Shown here piece after piece: positions 7,005 to 7,065 of a stretch of 7,065 nt of DNA. The position numbers and the translations under genes are program-made. The stretch comes from UBA8403 sp964455155 (GTDB lineage Bacteria; Bacteroidota; Bacteroidia; Cytophagales; Amoebophilaceae), in NCBI GenBank assembly GCA_964455155.1, contig CAYVYH010000033.1:1-7065 (forward strand). Reading direction: 5' to 3'. The stretch's first letter is position 1. Each line of letters begins with the position of its first letter. Under the pieces are notes generated by a model. It was given only the letters and a program-made list of their open reading frames with translations, was not told the origin of the DNA and ran no database searches.

Positions 7005-7065
7005 TCCATTCTGGCATGGCGTATTGACTAGCTACCTCGTCTATGGTTCGGAGCATGTGCCCCCG
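7005..7065. other. Short tail after secDF, nothing assigned
   Basis: No clear terminator hairpin follows the secDF stop. On the minus strand one frame is open from the edge and reads MLRTIDEVASQYAMPEW from 7056. It continues into the 3' end of secDF until a stop at 6948-6946. It could be the C-terminus of a convergent gene, but I do not recognise it. Confidence 0.4.

Overview
The window looks like a fragment of a Bacteroidota genome. It carries a fused SecD-SecF protein and a phosphoglucosamine mutase with the N-terminus (LIKSISGVRGTIGG) and GEGNGG sugar loop I associate with that phylum. Two runs of exactly 100 N (1857-1956 and 3931-4030) split it into three contigs of 1-1856, 1957-3930 and 4031-7065. 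Such runs usually mark scaffold gaps of unknown size, so gene order across them depends on the scaffolding.

Left contig (1-1856): this is one minus-strand reading frame, open for 618 codons with neither start nor stop in view. It encodes a protein built of tandem modules of about 226 residues. Two modules are complete (696-1376 and 21-695), a decayed module tail precedes them, and a third module begins at the left edge. A Ser/Pro/Ala-rich leader lies N-terminal to the array. From memory only, the module (FWPGK, RDTHLLVLIP, YWVLMTR, HYVRSGERLY, VGGFS) resembles uncharacterised proteins of amoeba- and arthropod-associated Chlamydiae and Bacteroidota. This suggests an intracellular or protist-associated lifestyle but does not prove it. 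Base composition looks near 50% GC by eye, which I recall as higher than published Amoebophilus or Cardinium genomes.

Middle contig (1957-3930): about 510 bases without a convincing gene hold a weak candidate terminator and some hairpins. They are followed by glmM on the minus strand (2467-3837), for cell-envelope precursor synthesis, with a Bacteroidota-like -7 element upstream.

Right contig (4031-7065): secDF runs on the plus strand (4035-7004), divergent from glmM, followed by a 61-base tail. glmM and secDF are envelope-related housekeeping genes with no direct functional link. The modular protein is the accessory, least understood part of the window.
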